Made by a program: the position numbers and the translations under genes. A DNA stretch of 64,000 nt, taken from NCBI RefSeq assembly GCF_021462225.1, contig NC_061812.1, forward strand, positions 36,257,175 to 36,321,174. The letters are read 5' to 3'. The notes under the pieces are model-generated. The model was not told where the DNA came from. It did not search any database and worked only from the letters and a program-made list of their open reading frames with translations. Of the stretch, positions 12,777-27,700 are shown one piece after another. How positions within the stretch are numbered: the stretch's first letter is position 1; each line of letters opens with the position of its first letter. This DNA is from Girardinichthys multiradiatus. Taxonomy: Eukaryota; Chordata; Actinopteri; Cyprinodontiformes; Goodeidae.

Positions 12777-15700
12777 TTAGCAAATAAAAAATATATCATC
12801 CAGTATCTGGCTTTCCTCCAGGTCCTGCTGAACACTCAGAGAGTTCCCACCAGGAGTAAGCAGGTTTCTTCCTCCGGATTTGGGGCCAGCGAGGGTCGAA
12901 CTCCGTTGCAACGTTTTGGGTCTTCGAACAGCAGGCTTGTACTGCTTTGGGGCAGAGATGGGACTAAAGATATCCAATACCTCACCCAAAGAATAGTCCA
13001 GCCTGAAAGAAAACAACAGTTTTTTTTCTTGCTTTGATTCAGCCTTATTGTTGGTTTTCATTCCATGTCTGACCTTAGTTTGCTTTACAGGCCATGTTTT
13101 AAAATACACAAGCCAGTGGAGCCTTTTACAGACACAATGCCTGAAATTCAAGATTCCAACACATTGTTCATGTCCAAATTCCATACTTTTCCAAATGTAA
13201 GATTCTTAGTATTCTTAATAAGTAAAAACCCAAAAGTTCAGGATGGATGGATGGATGGAAGATAAACATTATTTCCAGAACAGGAAAATAGTTATGAGCA
13301 ACATTGCGCATTTGCATTGTAGCAGAGAAATCCATACAAATATTACAACCTACTGTACGTGCCTGCAGAGTTAAGTAAGGACGACACAAGCCGTTGGGTC
13401 AAAATGAGACGCGCTGAAATCTACTTGAAGGAAGAATTTATCATTCCCCTTTCACTTGTTAACACAGAAAGTCTAAAAGCAATACTCTTTTAGAGTATTA
13501 ACGAAAATCTTTCTTGCTGAAGTTCCTGTGGAACCCTAACAAGCAGAGTTAACAAGTCAAAACCACTGGGGTGTCCCTGCAGAAAAGGAAAAAATATATA
13601 TTTTTGCAGGTGTGTGAGAATAAGCGGGAGAGGACCTGGCACTTTCTCCCCTTGAATAGAAATGAGGGAGTGTGCAGCGAAATAAATAAACCAAAACGGG
13701 GGAGATTAAGCTAATAGAGATTCAATCCCTCAGTCTGGCTGGCTTGATAAATTATTCAGTGTATACACAGCCGAACGACGGCCATCCCAGATACAAAACA
13801 TGAATTCTTTAAAGCACGCTCCACTGATCTTGCCAACATAATTCTCTGCTCGTTTAAAGCTGCATTGATTTGCATCTCGCGGCTCTGCACACAGCTCTCT
13901 CAGGTAGAGGCGATCTTCAGGATGCACTTGTTGATATGCATGTGGGTGGCCGGCAGACATACACACTGGTGCAGCTTCCAATCAGGGTGTGTTGGTGTTC
14001 TTCTGCACGTACCTACGGACCTTGATATGTCATGTTTGAGCTAAATCAAGGCAACACACATCAGTAGCTAGAAGGCTTTAAAGGACTATAATTTGCTTTG
14101 GATTAATTTATGTATGTACATTTTGAGCATGAGAAAGAAAGTGAATGAGCTGAAGAATGATTGTTGACGGAAATGAAAAAACAAGTTGAAGCTAATTGAA
14201 GTAAATCGGTGCTCCTTATTTTGGTCTGCTCCCTGCCAAGCAAAAGGGGAAGAAAAGAAAGACCGTGAGGGGGAGAGTGGCTGTTTCAAATAGGAAGCGG
14301 GGCAGAGAGGAAATGTGTGTGTATGTGTGGGGTGGAACTTTGAATGGGATGCCTCACTCGAAATGTGAGAATTTGCATTTTTATTTGTTGATTTATTTAA
14401 TGGACGAGGCTCTCAAACAGCCATCCATCAACAAGCGACATGTCTGTAATGAATAATGCATCACTTACCGGCGGTCACAATCTATAACAAGCAAGGGGGG
14501 AAGGGGGTGGGTTACAGTTTGAGTAGGAATGAGGGAACAGACATATGGGATGGCAGAAGAGACATGTGAAGGCACAGAGATTGCATGAAGACTTAAGAGA
14601 GAAAAGCAATAGGGATTTTTAGAGCAGCTTTCTTTCTTGACCAGGGTTTGTGTAAAAGTTGAGACTGGAGACTGGAGATTTTCTCCAGCTAAGTAGAGTT
14701 CAGGAAAGTCTGCTTTATTTCTGAATGGACAGCAGTTAAAGAAACAAGATTCTGGCATTGCTGAAAAAAGGCCTTTGGACCTGGAACAGTGGGTCATTAT
14801 GAGGGCATCTAGAGACATGGACGGCTGATACTTAAGTGCTTCATCTTCTGTGCCAAACAATACAGTAAGAACCATTTATGGAAAAGTAACTGGTCTCTGA
14901 CAGTATTTCACTTTAATGGAAAAAAAAAAAATCTCCTATACAGAACCTTGCCAAAGTATTCAGAGCCCTTGAACCTCATCTTTTTTCACATTACAGTTAC
15001 AAACTTCAATGTATTTTAGTTGGGAATTAATGTGATACAGCAACATAAAGTACATACCGGTAATTGTAAAATGGAAAATGCTCTGATCAAGTGAAACCAA
15101 AACCAAACTTTTTAGCCAACATGCAAAACACAGTGTGTGGCAGTGAACTAACACTGTACATCCCCCTGGGCACCCGATCTCTACTGTGAAAATATGGTGA
15201 CGGCAGCATCATGCTGTGGGGATGTATTTTCTTCAGCAGGGACAGAGAAGCTGGTCAGAGTTCATGGAAAGATGAATAAAGCTAAATACAGGGCAACCCT
15301 GGAAGAAAACATGGAGGGAGCAAAAGACCTGAGACTGGGATGGAGGTTCACCTTCCAACAGGAAAACAACCTGAAACATAAAGCCAGAGCTACAATAGAA
15401 CGATTTGGACCAATGATTTATCAGATGTTCAAAGAGCCCAGTCAAAGTCCAGGCCTACATCTAATGAATAATCCTGACAACTGAACATTTTTATCTGAGC
15501 TTCTTGTAATATTTTAGAAAGTTGGAAAAACAGTATGTGATATACCAACAATTGATCAACAATGCAACAAAATGTCTTTGTTCATTTTCAAGTCAACATT
15601 TAATCTGAACTAGCATCCTATTAAAATGTAATGCAATTCTTCTCTTTTTAAAAGTAACTTTTCCTCAGTCAACCAGTAAACTGGTCTATCAGTTTCTTCA

Positions 15701-18700
15701 AGAAGCAGTTGAGTTCGTGGCATCGCCTCTTGTTCCCTCTAATAAATTTCATCCACACACTGCTCCAACCAAACACAATCTAGGTTTGCAGTAAACGATC
15801 ATCATTTGAGGTGCATGATTCGGCCTCCATTATTTTTAAGGCTTTTAATGTCACCTTCAATAAAAATACTTTAATGACTTGTATAATTGCAGTGAAAGGT
15901 GGTTTTGCGAAGTATTGCCTCAGGGGGACTGAATATAAACACATTTTTTTGATATGCCATTTGTCCGCCATAAAAACTTCACCACTTGTCTTAGAACTTG
16001 CGCTACCTACTTGGCTCACCTCTTTCATTAAAGAAAGCCGTCTCGCCCCGGTGTCTCTTTTCATTTGCAGTCCAAACAGAAAGATAAAAAAAATCCCATA
16101 ATGGCCGCTGCGTATATCCCGCATGACAATTTCAAAACCAATCAATAGCAGACGGGCAACGGCAGGATAGATGGAGATGAGATGGGCAGGCTGCGCTGGA
16201 ACTGTCTCATTACTAACTAGCACAGGATTCATGAAGGGATTAAGAAGGTCACTTAATGTTAACACCTGCTCTGGATTCGCAATTCGCATATTAAGATTGT
16301 AATAGTTGAGATTAAACGCCCATAAGGGAGCTGTTGTTGTCCTTCTGGGTGGAAGGGTCTTTACCACAGAATCATTTTTCATTTGACAAAGCTTCTCCAT
16401 CTTTGTTGTTTTTGGGTCTTTGTGACATATGAGCTCTAAATATTAATTTCAAATTTTTCAGATTGACCACAAATAAAAACAGATATTAAACACACATTCA
16501 ACACTAATGGATGGATGGATGAATGGATTCTAACCTGTAGGAAACCTGTAAAACACTGACAAGAAACCTGATAATAATAATAATTATTATTTATTTACTG
16601 CTATGGTTTCTAATTTTTTTCCAAACATAGCTGCAGACCACAGCTACAAAAACAGTCAAATCAAGAGTATTACCACCTGATTGCAACAAACAAAAGCCAT
16701 CTTAGAGGCAGAATTCCTAGTTAGTGTTAATGGCAAAAATACTGTGTGCAGCTAAGAGTCTATTTTAATGGGCTTTGGAGGTGAAAATGGATGCTAATAA
16801 GATCTGATACCCTTGGTCCCCGGTTGGAATTAATGGTCCTCTGTCTGCACACACAGCTTATACTTGGACCATGCACTGCTTTGATTAAGAGTTAATTGTT
16901 GCAAGTAGTAAACTTTGAGTTGCTTTAAAGAACTATCTTTTAAAACAGCGAGCCTTAACTACACGACACATACAGCATTAAAAAGTAGAAATTTATAAAA
17001 GGCAACAGAATGTGACAAAGATTTAAATATATAACAGGGATGGTGTTTTATTAAATGTCTACACCGTTTTGAATTGCTTCACAGCATCTCATATTTTTCA
17101 TTTACAAGTCCTCAGTCCTCACACTGTGTAAAGATGTGCACAACTGCATGCAGTAGGACATTTTGCACTGGGGTCAATTACCATTAAGTGTCTCGGACCA
17201 AAGCCTGATGCTTTCCACCTCTTATGTCTTTCTCACCGTTCCCATTGTTCTCCATCTGGACCTAATCTGGCAATTCCTCGCTCCCCATTTTTCATATTTT
17301 CCGATGGTCTCACCCTCAAACACTTTTAACATCTCTCCCTAACACTTGCCTTCTCGGTGTCATTACTGTGGCAGAAAAGAGAGAGGAGAGAGGGCACTGT
17401 GTGCATCCAAGTCTGTTCAATTACACCTGCTGCAGGATCCCTGCTAGGCCGACTAATGGAACGCAGCATGTCTCCTGACAGGCTGGCCACAGCACCAAGC
17501 TAGCCTTGTAAAAAGCTTCATTTAGCTTCTCACAGCTCGAGAACTTAGCCAGATGAAGTGAAATCATCATTTAGCTACTAGCTCTGCAACAACTACAGGC
17601 AAACGAAAAGCTGAAAGATCTAAAGTTTATATTTGTATTCGTTATGTGTTTTTAAGTTGGAGATTTTTTTTTAAGAACAAGGGAAAAAACAAAAAAACAC
17701 TAACCGCCTCGAGGAATCACAAACAACTCATAAAATATAACTAATTATCTCCCCAGTGGTTTTCCTCACTCTGTTTCTGCACCTTCATCTACATGAGGAG
17801 CTTGAAGTTCCTGATGTGAGGTTATTCGCCCAACAAGGCGACCTAAAGCTTCTTTTTGTATTGTTAATCGCCTCTCGTTACTATGATTTCTAGTTCTGCA
17901 GGTTGCTTCATATGAACAGACAATGGTCATCATGATATTATAAGTTGACCAAAACAAAATGTTGATGCCGAATTTTAAAGATTTTCTGTTTTATCTGTGA
18001 ATCAGATTTTTGTCATTGCTGGGGTTTTACAAAACATCTATGAACTAGGGGGCTGAAATGTAGCTGCTTCTTTCTTCTTCTGTGCCAGTGGAGACATTTC
18101 AGGTTACATGCATGTAATTAGAGTGTGTGAAAGAATATGCTCCTTCCACAGAGTCTTCGAAACAAAGATTCTCCAGTGCAGACGAAGCTGGAGCTAACTG
18201 CTCTGAAACCAGTTACCTGTCCAAAACCAGTGTTCACCTAGCAACAGCTGATTAAAGGCTTGTAATTAAGCCAGCTGTGGGCGAAGACTGATGCCTCACT
18301 GACTGTCCACTGGAGGTCTGCCTGCAGCTATTTGATTGATAGGAGACTCTAGTTTTAAGTTTTTTCACAGGACGAATGTGCTGTTTAAAAGGTGCATCTC
18401 CTTTTTTACTGGTCTAGTACGCTCTAGCACGGTAGACAGAGATGCAATGAAAATTGACTGGTCGGAAACTCCAAATACGATCTTTTTCGATCAGAATGGC
18501 AGTATACTACAAAGCATATATACACCCTTCAGTAAAGAAGTTTTTCATGAGTTAGAAAGGTTCAAATTGCACTAGTTTCAGTATAGGTGAGGGGTTCCAA
18601 ATGGAGATTGAGGGACCACAGAGATGCAAGAGGCAATTTAAAACTAATCAGTATTTTCTAAATTTGGGGACATGCCTGTGGGTTATTTAAGCTGGGAGAG

Positions 18701-21700
18701 AGAGCAAGACTTTCAGCAGATAGAAAATTGTTCTTATTTACATTTTTGCACTTACAACCTCTTCTTATCATTGAACCTGTTGGACTTGGAAAATCCTGGC
18801 AAGTTTTTTGGACATCTTAAAGTGAGGCAAGGCTCACCATTCTATTCAGAACATAGAAACACTACTGCTGCTGTAACATTAGCCGTGCTAACTGAGCTAT
18901 TCGCTTTTATAAAGGTGCTAAAGCCAGATAATGTGTCAATTTCATGGTAATTTTGTCTTTGTTGTAAAATATTAGTAAAAAACAGTTTTACACCTACTGC
19001 TCTCACATTTCAAAAATTTGAATATTTTCTTATATTAAAGTTCTTTTATTAAATCCGAACTGGCTAAAATTGGTACTATTAGGCCAAAGCTTTACAAAAA
19101 CCACCGATCTAAAATTGTCCACAGAATTCTTATCTATGCATCTCTAAAAGCCAATATTTATTTATGAACTATCCAGGATCATCCTGCCTCCAATTAAAAT
19201 TACCCTTTGCACCGATCCTTTATGTGATATGATTGCAATCTATAATGTGGAAAAAGTTCAATCTAACAGCTTTGACCTCCTTATGTTAAAAGCTCAGTTA
19301 GATTACAATACAAGACAATAGAAAACGTTTACTAAAAGTCTAAATAATATTAGGTCAACGCTTGTTTACCTGGCTTCAGGGGTGTTTTGGACTGCAGAAA
19401 CTGAGGTAGGGAAACTTTGACCTGTAGGGGTCTTTGATGGAGATGCGGCCATGTCACTACGGGACCGTTCTAAGGGATTTGCTAAAAAGAAATAGACAAC
19501 CAATTTAAAAAAAAATAACAGCAAGTCAGAGAACAATGAGTTTACGGTACTTTAAAGTACAAATAGTTTTACAAGCAAATGGAATTGAAAAGAAAATGCA
19601 AGAAAACACAACTCCTTAGACCCTGGATTAGCGTTTGAAAGGAAAATGACCATTTTTATGTACACTGATAGCCTTACCCATTCCATTGGCAGATGGAGCA
19701 GGTTTAGCCTCAGAAGGAATCTTCACACCCTCATCAGACCTGCAGATCAGAAGCTAGTTTTTTTTTTATAATTCTACAACATTTCATGGGTGTGAATTAC
19801 TTATTTGATGACTAAGTTGAGTGTCTGATTAAACCTATTATTTGACGTACCTGGAGGGCACATCTCGATGGGAAGGACCCTCTGGCTCTGACCCTGCAAT
19901 CTGCGTGTTTGAGTTGCTGAGCTGAGCCTGACTAGGTGGTTCAATTCAAATGAAAATGAAAATGAAGGAGAACAAAATCAGAAAAAAACATGTCTGCAAT
20001 GACCTACACTTGAAAAGTTCACAGGGCAACAACTGATTGGATGTTAATTCAGTAAAAAAGTAAACGCTTATTAACTCGAGTCTCTAAATGCTTCCCAGTA
20101 GTGTCGCCGCATACAGGCTATGTTTCTTAGGCTTGCATGTTCTACCTGCTGTGATGAAGTCGTGACTGTCGAAGCTGCTCTGTCTGTCTGCCGAGCCGCT
20201 CCTCCTGCTCAGCCAGCCGTGCCTGCAGCTTCTCTCTCTCCATCTCCAACTGCATCTTCTGCAACAGCAACTGGTGCCGCTTCTCCTCCCAGTCCTTGTC
20301 ACCCAGCAGAGACCTGGTCAGGGCTTCCTTTGCTTCTGCAGTGATCATATTCCCAGTCTGCAGCCTATATGGAAATATGGACAACACATTAACTACATGT
20401 TCAATTACACCAGTTTGGGTGTGCATCTAAATAAAAATAAAAACTAAAAACGTATTCACCCCCTAGACTTTTTCCACATGTTGTCACATTACAAACACAA
20501 ACTTCATAATCATGTTCTTCATGTATTTTATTGGGATTTTAAGTGATAGACCAACAAAGTAGCACATAAAAGTCAAGTGGAAGGAAATTGACACATAGCA
20601 CGTCTTTGGGGGTAAGTTTCTACTTGCGTTGCACATCTAAAGGCTGAAATGTTTGCCTATTTGTCTTTGTAAAACATCTGAAGCTCAGTCAGACTAGATA
20701 GAGAGAATCTGTACATCTCAATTTTATGTCTTGTCAAATATTCATAGTCGGATTTAGGTCTGGACTTTGACTGGGCCATACCAACAGATGGTCATTGTCC
20801 TGCTGTAAGAAGAACTTCTGTCGCAGTCTCAAATCCTTTGCAGCTACCAACAGGTTTTCTTCAGTGATTGCACTGTGTTCTAATCAATCCATCCTCCTAT
20901 CAACTCTGGCGAGTCAACCATGTTCAAGCTAAAATAAGCATCCTCACAAGATGATGTTGCCATTGTTGTATTTTATGGTCAGGATTTTGTGTTCAGGGTT
21001 ATGTAGTGTTAGTATTCAGCCACATATAATGCTTGGCATCCTATCTAAAATGTTACATTTTAGCTTGTGGCAAACTGTAAATGAAACTGGTATTAGCTTT
21101 CTTAGAACAAAAGCTCTTTCTTGGATTTTATTTAGGGCTAACCAAGGAAAAAGGACTGAATACAAATGCATGCCACACTTTTCAGATTTACCGTGCATCT
21201 TTTTTCCTTCTACCTCCAATCCATCACTCAAGGTTGATGTTGTAGCTTAACAAAATGTGAAGTGGTTGAAAGAGTATAAATACTTTTGCATGACTGTGTA
21301 CATCAACACCACATTACCTTTGATGCTCCCTCCGAGTAAAGGTGTCATCATGACAGTTCACCGGACAGGAGCTGCTTTCACTTCTCCATTGCTGTGTACC
21401 ATAGCCAGTGTCATGACAACTGCCTTGGCAGCGCTCACACACATATGCTATGCGTGGTTGCCTGCAGTCTCTTTTCTGACTCATGTGCTGTTTGGTTGCC
21501 CCGTCGTTTGGACTCAACTTGTTGTCACAGAAAAGAGAGGCAGGGTTCCTCAACATTTCTACAGCACCTCTTCTTGCATTACCACCCCTACACACCTGAG
21601 CCTGCTGCGCTCCAGCAGCAGCTAGGCCGAGGTACGAGCCATCAATGAGTGAGCCATTAGCCCTGCTTGTAGAGGTCCTGCTGGGAGCTTCCTCAGAACC

Positions 21701-24700
21701 GAGCACCTGCACAGAAATAAAAAGATCATTTTATTCTTTTTAGCCAATTTAGAAAGCCTCTGAAAGCCTAATTAAGTTTTTTAGCCAAAACAGACTGCTC
21801 TATAAAACTTTAATCTACAGCTAGGTAACAAAATGAAAATTCTCCTATACAACATTAGGACTTACCAAACTAATGCGCTAAGGCTGTAATGTGCTATAAA
21901 GTCTTTCTATTTGTTTGCAAAAGCCATTGAGTTTCTAACTGCTGCCAGAGCACAGGTTATGTAAACCGCAGTGCTTGGACACAGCATGCGCAGACACCGA
22001 TGTGCCAAAAACAGCTGCTTTTATCTGTCTGAACTTTATAGAGGCACAGCTGTAAAATGTAACAGTTGGTGAGAGACTAAGAAGAAAACTTTGCATTTAT
22101 GTCAAGATAAAAAAAAAAAAAAGTTGAACTAAAGACAGGGAGGAAAGCCCATCTAGTATTCTAATGGGGAAGAGACTGAGTAATTTGCTGAGGGTCAGAG
22201 AGCAAGCAAACACTTATTATTCAGAGCCGCTGTGGGACAACGAGGTTGACAAAGTCACTATTACTCACAGAAGCCTACCCCTGACTTGCATCTTTGTCTC
22301 TACAAAGTCACCTTGAGAGAGAAAAGAACTAGATTTGGTCAGGTCAAACACTGAATTTACCTTCCATCTACTTTCCTGAGCCCTTTTGTTTGACTTCATT
22401 TTAAAATGTCACAGCTTAAGAAAGAATGATTTGAGAAATTTGTAAAGACTGAAGAAAAGACAAGTTCAGGGCAACTTAGAACACAACCTCACATGCACCA
22501 AACTGTACCATAAATCTGCTATACTAAAATTAAAGCTGTTTAAATATCATTCAACAAAAAAAAAGAATACAAAATTCAGACTAATGTGTTTAGAGATATG
22601 ATTGTATAAGTTATATTCATTAAATAATACTTAATCACAAGTGTAGATCTAGAAAAAGAAATGGCTACGCCATAACATGTCTCTAAAGTCAACTCACCTG
22701 AGCTGCTTTTATTCTTATTTCGTTTTTAAAAGGAAATTTTCATACTTAATTAGATAGATTTTCTTTCCTATTATAAACACTTATAATGGCTGCTATTTAA
22801 ATACAACCAGGTCATTTTATCCAGAAAGTATTCATCATAAGTAAAGTACTTCGATTCACTGTCATATGAGTTTTAACATGACAAATTTGTGCCCGAGAAC
22901 ATGACCGAATGTTTTCACAGCAAGAGGTAAGCCATTAAATATCAGCCAGCCAAAAAAGGTCAAGCTGATAGTTGCCATAACAGTCCATATTTTATAAACA
23001 TCAATATCGCCTGATATTCTGGCCCACTGGCCAGCTAAATGATGGCCAGTGGGCACCAGTCCCTCTGTGTGCTGCTGGAACAATATACAGGTCCTTCTCA
23101 ATAAATTAGCATATTGTGATAAAGTTCATTATTTTCCATAATGTCATGATGAAAATTTAACATTCATATATTTTAGATTCATTGCACACTAACTGAAATA
23201 TTTCAAGTATTTTATTGTCTTAATACAGATGATTTTGGCATACAGCTCATGAAAACTCAAAATTCCTATCTCACAGAATTAGCATATTATTAAAATGGTC
23301 TCTAAACGAGCTATGAACCTAATCATCTGAATCAACGAGTTAACTCTAAACACCTGCAAAAGATTCCTGAGGCCTTTAAAACTCCCAGCCTGGTTCATCA
23401 CTCAAAACCCCAATCATGGGTAAGACTGCCGACCTGACTGCTGTCCAGAAGGCCACTATTGACACCCTCAAGCAAGAGGGTAAGACACAGAAAGAAATTT
23501 CTGAACAAATAGGCTGTTCCCAGAGTGCTGTATCAAGGCACCTCAGTGGGAAGTCTGTGGGAAAGAAAAAGTGTGGCAGAAAACGCTGCACAACGAGAAG
23601 AGGTGACCGAACCCTGAGGAAGATTGTGGAGAAGGGCCGATTCCAGACCTTGGGGGACCTGCGGAAGCAGTGAACTGAATCTGGAGTAGAAACATCCAGA
23701 GCCACCGTGCACAGGCGTGTGCAGGAAATGGGCTACAGGTGCCGCATTCCCCAGACCTGGGCTACAGAGAAGCAGCACTGGACTGTTGCTCAGTGGTCCA
23801 AAGTACTTTTTTCGGATGAAAGCAAATTCTGCATGTCATTCGGAAATCAAGGTGCCAGAGTCTGGAGGAAGACTGGGGAGAAGGAAATGCCAAAATGCCA
23901 GAAGTCCAGTGTCAAGTACCCACAGTCAGTGATGGTCTGGGGTGCCGTGTCAGCTGCTGGTGTTGGTCCATTGTGTTTTATCAAGGGCAGGGTCAATGCA
24001 GCTAGCTATCAGGAAATTTTGGAGCACTTCATGCTTCCATCTGCTGAAAAGCTTTATGGAGATGAAGATTTCATTTTTCAGCACGACCTGGCACCTGCTC
24101 ACAGTGCCAAAACCACTGGTAAATGGTTTACTGACCATGGTATCACTGTGCTCAATTGGCCTGCCAACTCTCCTGACCTGAACCCCATAGAGAATCTGTG
24201 GGATATTGTGAAGAGAACGTTGAGAGACTCAAGACCCAACACTCTGGATGAGCTAAAGGCCGCTATCGAAGCATCCTGGGCCTCCATAAGACCTCAGCAG
24301 TGCCACAGGCTGATTGCCTCCATGCCACGCCGCATTGAAGCAGTCATTTCTGCAAAAGGATTCTTGACCAAGTATTGAGTGCATAACTGTACATGATTAT
24401 TTGAAGGTTGACGTTGTTTGTATTAAAAACACTTTTCTTTTATTGGTCGGATGAAATATGCTAATTTTGTGAGATAGGAATTTTGGGTTTTCATGAGCTG
24501 TATGCCAAAATCATCCGTATTAAGACAATGAAAGACCTGAAATATTTCAGTTAGTCTGCAATGAATCTAAAATATATGAATGTTAAATTTTCATCATTAC
24601 ATTATAGAAAATAATGAACTTTATCACAATATGCTAATTTTTTGAGAAGGACCTGTACAGCTCCAGTCAGTTGTAGCTTATGTAACAATTAGTTCCAATC

Positions 24701-27700
24701 AGTAGAAAGCCTCAGATCAAGTAGCTCCAATGTTATCTTCTGCACTGGGGAATCACTCTTTCAGAGATTGTGTGTGCAAAGCAGATCGGTAAATAAGGGA
24801 GTCAACAGAAATATCGCCAACACCGCTCTAAACACACATGAGGAAGAACCTACTGTTTCTGCCCACTGATATGCAAATCTCTCGCACAAAAATACCCATG
24901 TAGGGCGACCTTCAGTCTCAGGCTTCAGTTTTACACAGCTTGTACAGTACTGACTTTAGTGACACTAAGTGTACACATAAACAACCATGCAACCTTTCCA
25001 CACCATGCCTTACCTTATTGCAAGTTGTTTGCTGACTGAGCTGTGCAATGGACTGGTTTAGTTTGGCCTGTTGCTGAGAAAGGTATTGTTGGTAGAGGCC
25101 AAGCAGCTCCTGGCACTCTTTGTACTGTTGCTGTAGCCCTGGAGGACCAAAGGTTAAGAAACCAATAACAGTGTCTTAACTTGAACAGGTGAACCCCTCA
25201 AACCCCCTTCCCCAACATTCTTGCTGTGAAGTAAACCAACAGATACATGTACAAAGTATTAAAAAGGGTTGCACATTTATATAACCAGGTTATTGTGACC
25301 TTATATATTTTGTTTTTCCTCATAAAATGTTTTTTGTTTTCCACCTAAATTGTACAGAATTTACACAGTGCTTTTCAAAGGTATTCATGGACACTAAGCT
25401 TGAGCAACAAATGACCAAAGATTTTAGTCAGATTGGATGGAAAGAATCATTTTACCAGATTCCTCTGATGAGCCTCCTTGTCCCTGCTGAAAAAAAGTAT
25501 CCCCACAGAGTGATGCCACTACCATGAATAATTGTGGAAAAGATGCATTCAGGGTGATGTTCAGTGTTAGTTACTCCTCCACATAAAGTTTGGTTTTGGT
25601 TTCATCTGATCAGAAAACCTTCCACATGTTTGCCGTGTTCCCTACATGGCTTGTGGCAAACTGAAAAACTGCATATAAGGCTTTCTTCTTGCCTCTCTTC
25701 CTTAAATGTTCCTTAAACGTTAAGTTTGTGGGCTACACAGCTAAGAGTCAACAGATTCTCCCACGTGAGCCATGTTTTTGTAGCTCCTTCAGTAACTAGG
25801 ACACTCAACACTGCTGCTCTGATTAATACTCTTTATGCCAGCCTTTAGGTTTAGGTCAATAACCACGTTTTGGTAGTTTTGCAGCTGTGTCTCACACTTT
25901 CTATTTTGAGATGATGGGTTGATCAGAGCTCTGTGAGATGTCCAAAGGTTTTGGTATTATTTTATAACATTACTCTGCTTTAACACTTTCACAGCTTTAT
26001 CCCAGACCGGTCTGCTGCGCTCCTTGGTCTTCATGATGCTGTTTGTTTACGAATGTTCTCTAACAAACCTCAGGCCTTCACAAAACAGCTGAATTTATAG
26101 TGAATTTGTACATAGGACCCTATTTACAAACTAGGTGACCTCTGAAGGCAGTTAGTTAGGGCACAGTTTTCCAACTTTTATTTGTGAAATGTTATGTTTT
26201 CTTCACAATTATTTACTACTTTGTGTTGGTGCATAACATAAACTCCCAATAAAATACAAGTTTGTGGTTACACCATAATTACATAGGGAAAAGGTTAAAG
26301 GGTACAAACCATTTTGCAAAGAACTGTAAGTCATATTAAAAGGAAAAAATGCTTTGAAATATTTTTCATTGTACCATTTTTGTGTTCGCCTTTTAGTTTC
26401 GTTGCATTCTTGGCTCTGTAGCTGCAATCTAAATTTAAACATTTGCATTGTACCACAAAGGTAGAGAGAGCTGCAACTCTCAAAAACAAATGGAGAGAAG
26501 AGTGCAGCTAAATCAAAGTTGTTGTTGTGGCATGTAGCTTTCGCCATCTGGGCTGAGCCAAGCTGTGTCGAGCTGAGCTGGGCTGTGCCACTCCAGGCTA
26601 TTTGCCAGACAGAGAGCTGGCAGCAAAAGGAAAACTAATCTGGAACGGGACTACTGCTGTGCCCCAGGAGCCCACTAATGACAGTGGCAGCACCACACCA
26701 CACCAACACATATAAAGATAATGAGCACGAGAATTGAGAGTGCACACAGACACATCAACACACATGCAATAATCAACTCTGACATTCTAGGACACACAAA
26801 AATGCACACACAGAAGGAGACATTAAGAAACGAGTGTGCAAATTCCCCATATGCACAGTAAACAGCCCACACACAAACGACAGTAAAACAGGTTGTGCAC
26901 AAAGCAGGTAGTACACACACCCAATCCCAAGCTGACCATATCTTTTTATGATGGTGGCCGAGCTCTCCCATCTGACAAGTTTTTCTCTGCATCCATTTGC
27001 AAAAAAAAAGCTTCCGTTTAAAGAGAAAATCAAAGTTCAGAGTAGAGGCTTATTGAAGAAATAGTTGGCGGAACACTGAATAAGAAAACAATTTCCTTGT
27101 TAGACGACTTCAATCAGGCCGTGGAAATGAGACGGAGTGGGGGGTTGAGAAGAGAGCGAGGAGGACTTTGAATTGAGGACCAGACACCAGGCAAATGCAA
27201 TGCAGCGACTTCCATAAACACAGGGAAAATGTGAGAGAACACTTTGATTAAACTCTCAGCCTCACTCGGGCTCCTGGATGCCTGCGCTGATCTCCATGAA
27301 AGCACTGCTATATGGAAAACCTAAGGACATCACAAGGGCATCACATCAAACAAACCTGCACTGGGAGGTCTGTTTATACAGCACAGAGATTGAACACGCC
27401 TTCTAGGCTATAGCTTACCTCAATCCAAGGCAAAATATGAAATATATGAAGAAACAAAATCAGACTTATTGTATTTCCTCATATCTACATAAATGCTGCT
27501 TCTATAATTCTTTTTTTTTTTAAACCACTCAGTAGAGCGTACCTGATTGCAGCACTGATGTCATTACACTAAACACACATCCCATTGCCAGAACCTTGGA
27601 CATCAGCCAGTGGGGGCACTGTGCAAACTCCCAGTTTACATCTGAACTACAAAGTGCTGACAATAACGCACTTCTCCCCCCTCTCCAAAAATACTCCCAA

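Noticed and set aside
18336..18950. Frames of 79 and 92 codons in the hinderin intron
   Set aside because: No domain resemblance and no splice context; left as intron.
19851..19927. Alternative hinderin exon 9 acceptor at 19927
   Set aside because: It gives a frame that hits a stop in the next exon; the acceptor four bases further out keeps all downstream frames open.
26675..27033. Cysteine-rich minus frames near 26.8 kb
   Set aside because: They are translations of a CA-rich tract.
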